Of a stretch of 5,395 nucleotides of DNA, positions 5,083 to 5,395 are shown piece after piece; positions within the stretch are counted from its first letter, which is position 1; the number at the start of each line of letters is the position of its first letter. Source of the stretch: Rhodospirillaceae bacterium. GTDB taxonomy: Bacteria > Pseudomonadota > Alphaproteobacteria > UBA828. Where the stretch lies: positions 1 through 5,395 of the forward strand of contig JAPPKP010000083.1 of assembly GCA_028819955.1 (NCBI GenBank), read 5' to 3'. Both the position numbers and the translations under genes were made by a program. Under the pieces are notes generated by a model. It had not been told where the DNA came from. It did not search any database and worked only from the letters and a program-made list of their open reading frames with translations.

Positions 5083-5395
5083 CTACTCCGCGGCCTCCTG
5101 GTAGCTCTCCATCGGCGGGCAGGCGCAGATCAGGTTGCGGTCGCCGTGGACCTGGTCGATCCGGTTCACCGGCGGCCAGTACTTGGCCTGCCGGAGATCG
5201 TCGGCGGGGAAGACCGCCTCCGCACGGCTGTAGCCGCGGCCCCATTCGGGCTCGGCGATGTCGTCCATGGTGTGGGGCGCGTTCTTGAGGGGGTTGTCTG
5301 CCGGGTCCGCGCGGCCCTCTTCGATCGCCGCGATCTCCGCGCGGATCGCGATCATCGCATCGCAGAATCGATCCAGCTCGGCCCTGGACTCGCTC
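5083..5395 (-). CDS. gcvP: Glycine dehydrogenase (decarboxylating), P-protein, C-terminal fragment
   Basis: The frame runs into the right window edge without a start, giving the last ~103 residues of a protein that is normally about 950 long. It begins with [20 protein letters not shown], then [10 protein letters not shown], a [13 protein letters not shown] segment, [20 protein letters not shown] and CPPMESY, all highly conserved in the C-terminal part of GcvP. The P-protein is the pyridoxal-phosphate enzyme of the glycine cleavage system: it decarboxylates glycine and passes the aminomethyl group to the lipoyl H-protein. The PLP lysine and N-terminal half are outside the window. An ATG at 5353-5355 is internal, since recognisable family sequence continues upstream of it. 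The other gcv genes, if clustered, would lie to the right. The stop is the TAG complementary to 5083-5085. Confidence 0.95.
   Translation of the reverse strand, partial: SESRAELDRFCDAMIAIRAEIAAIEEGRADPADNPLKNAPHTMDDIAEPEWGRGYSRAEAVFPADDLRQAKYWPPVNRIDQVHGDRNLICACPPMESYQEAAE

Noticed and set aside
5045..5245. Minus-strand open frame overlapping the gcvP end
   Set aside because: It is an alternative frame of conserved gcvP sequence and has no recognisable content.

Overview
The window is a stretch of very GC-rich bacterial chromosome, most likely from an alphaproteobacterium. That assignment rests on gene families and neighbourhoods: a CaiC-like ligase with a CaiB-like CoA-transferase, a HIG1-type twin-membrane protein directly before a PduO-type adenosyltransferase, and a ParDE module. 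No rRNA or other strong taxonomic marker is present. Three of the eight genes (476, 3470, 3837) use GTG starts.

Layout. (1) Positions 1-2290, plus strand: the C-terminal part of an acyl-CoA ligase, a two-span membrane protein with a PH-like domain whose start overlaps the ligase stop (GTGA), and, 9 bp later, a complete class III CoA-transferase. This reads as one operon that activates a carboxylic acid to its CoA ester by ligation or by CoA transfer. The substrate cannot be read from the sequence. (2) Positions 2291-2813: a 523-bp gene-free interval between converging genes. It holds a striking array of 16 G-triplets spaced 9 or 10 bp apart, including two exact tandem copies of a 29-bp unit, and further on a perfect 16-bp palindrome. 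(3) Positions 2814-3470, minus strand: a serine esterase of the phospholipase/carboxylesterase family. (4) Positions 3639-4391, plus strand: a small HIG1-domain membrane protein and a PduO-type cob(I)alamin adenosyltransferase, 3 bp apart, with a plausible promoter at 3563-3591. (5) Positions 4487-5033, plus strand: a ParD/ParE type II toxin-antitoxin pair with overlapping genes, preceded by an AT-richer leader with a 21-bp-spaced direct repeat and an extended -10 element. (6) Positions 5083-5395, minus strand: the C-terminus of glycine dehydrogenase (P-protein, gcvP), which runs off the window edge.

The genes belong to core or common accessory metabolism: acyl-CoA chemistry, adenosylcobalamin supply, glycine cleavage and respiratory-complex support, with one mobile-type toxin-antitoxin module. 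No protein-coding system here looks undescribed. The most unusual signal is the helically phased G-tract array at 2414-2565, for which no function can be assigned from sequence alone.
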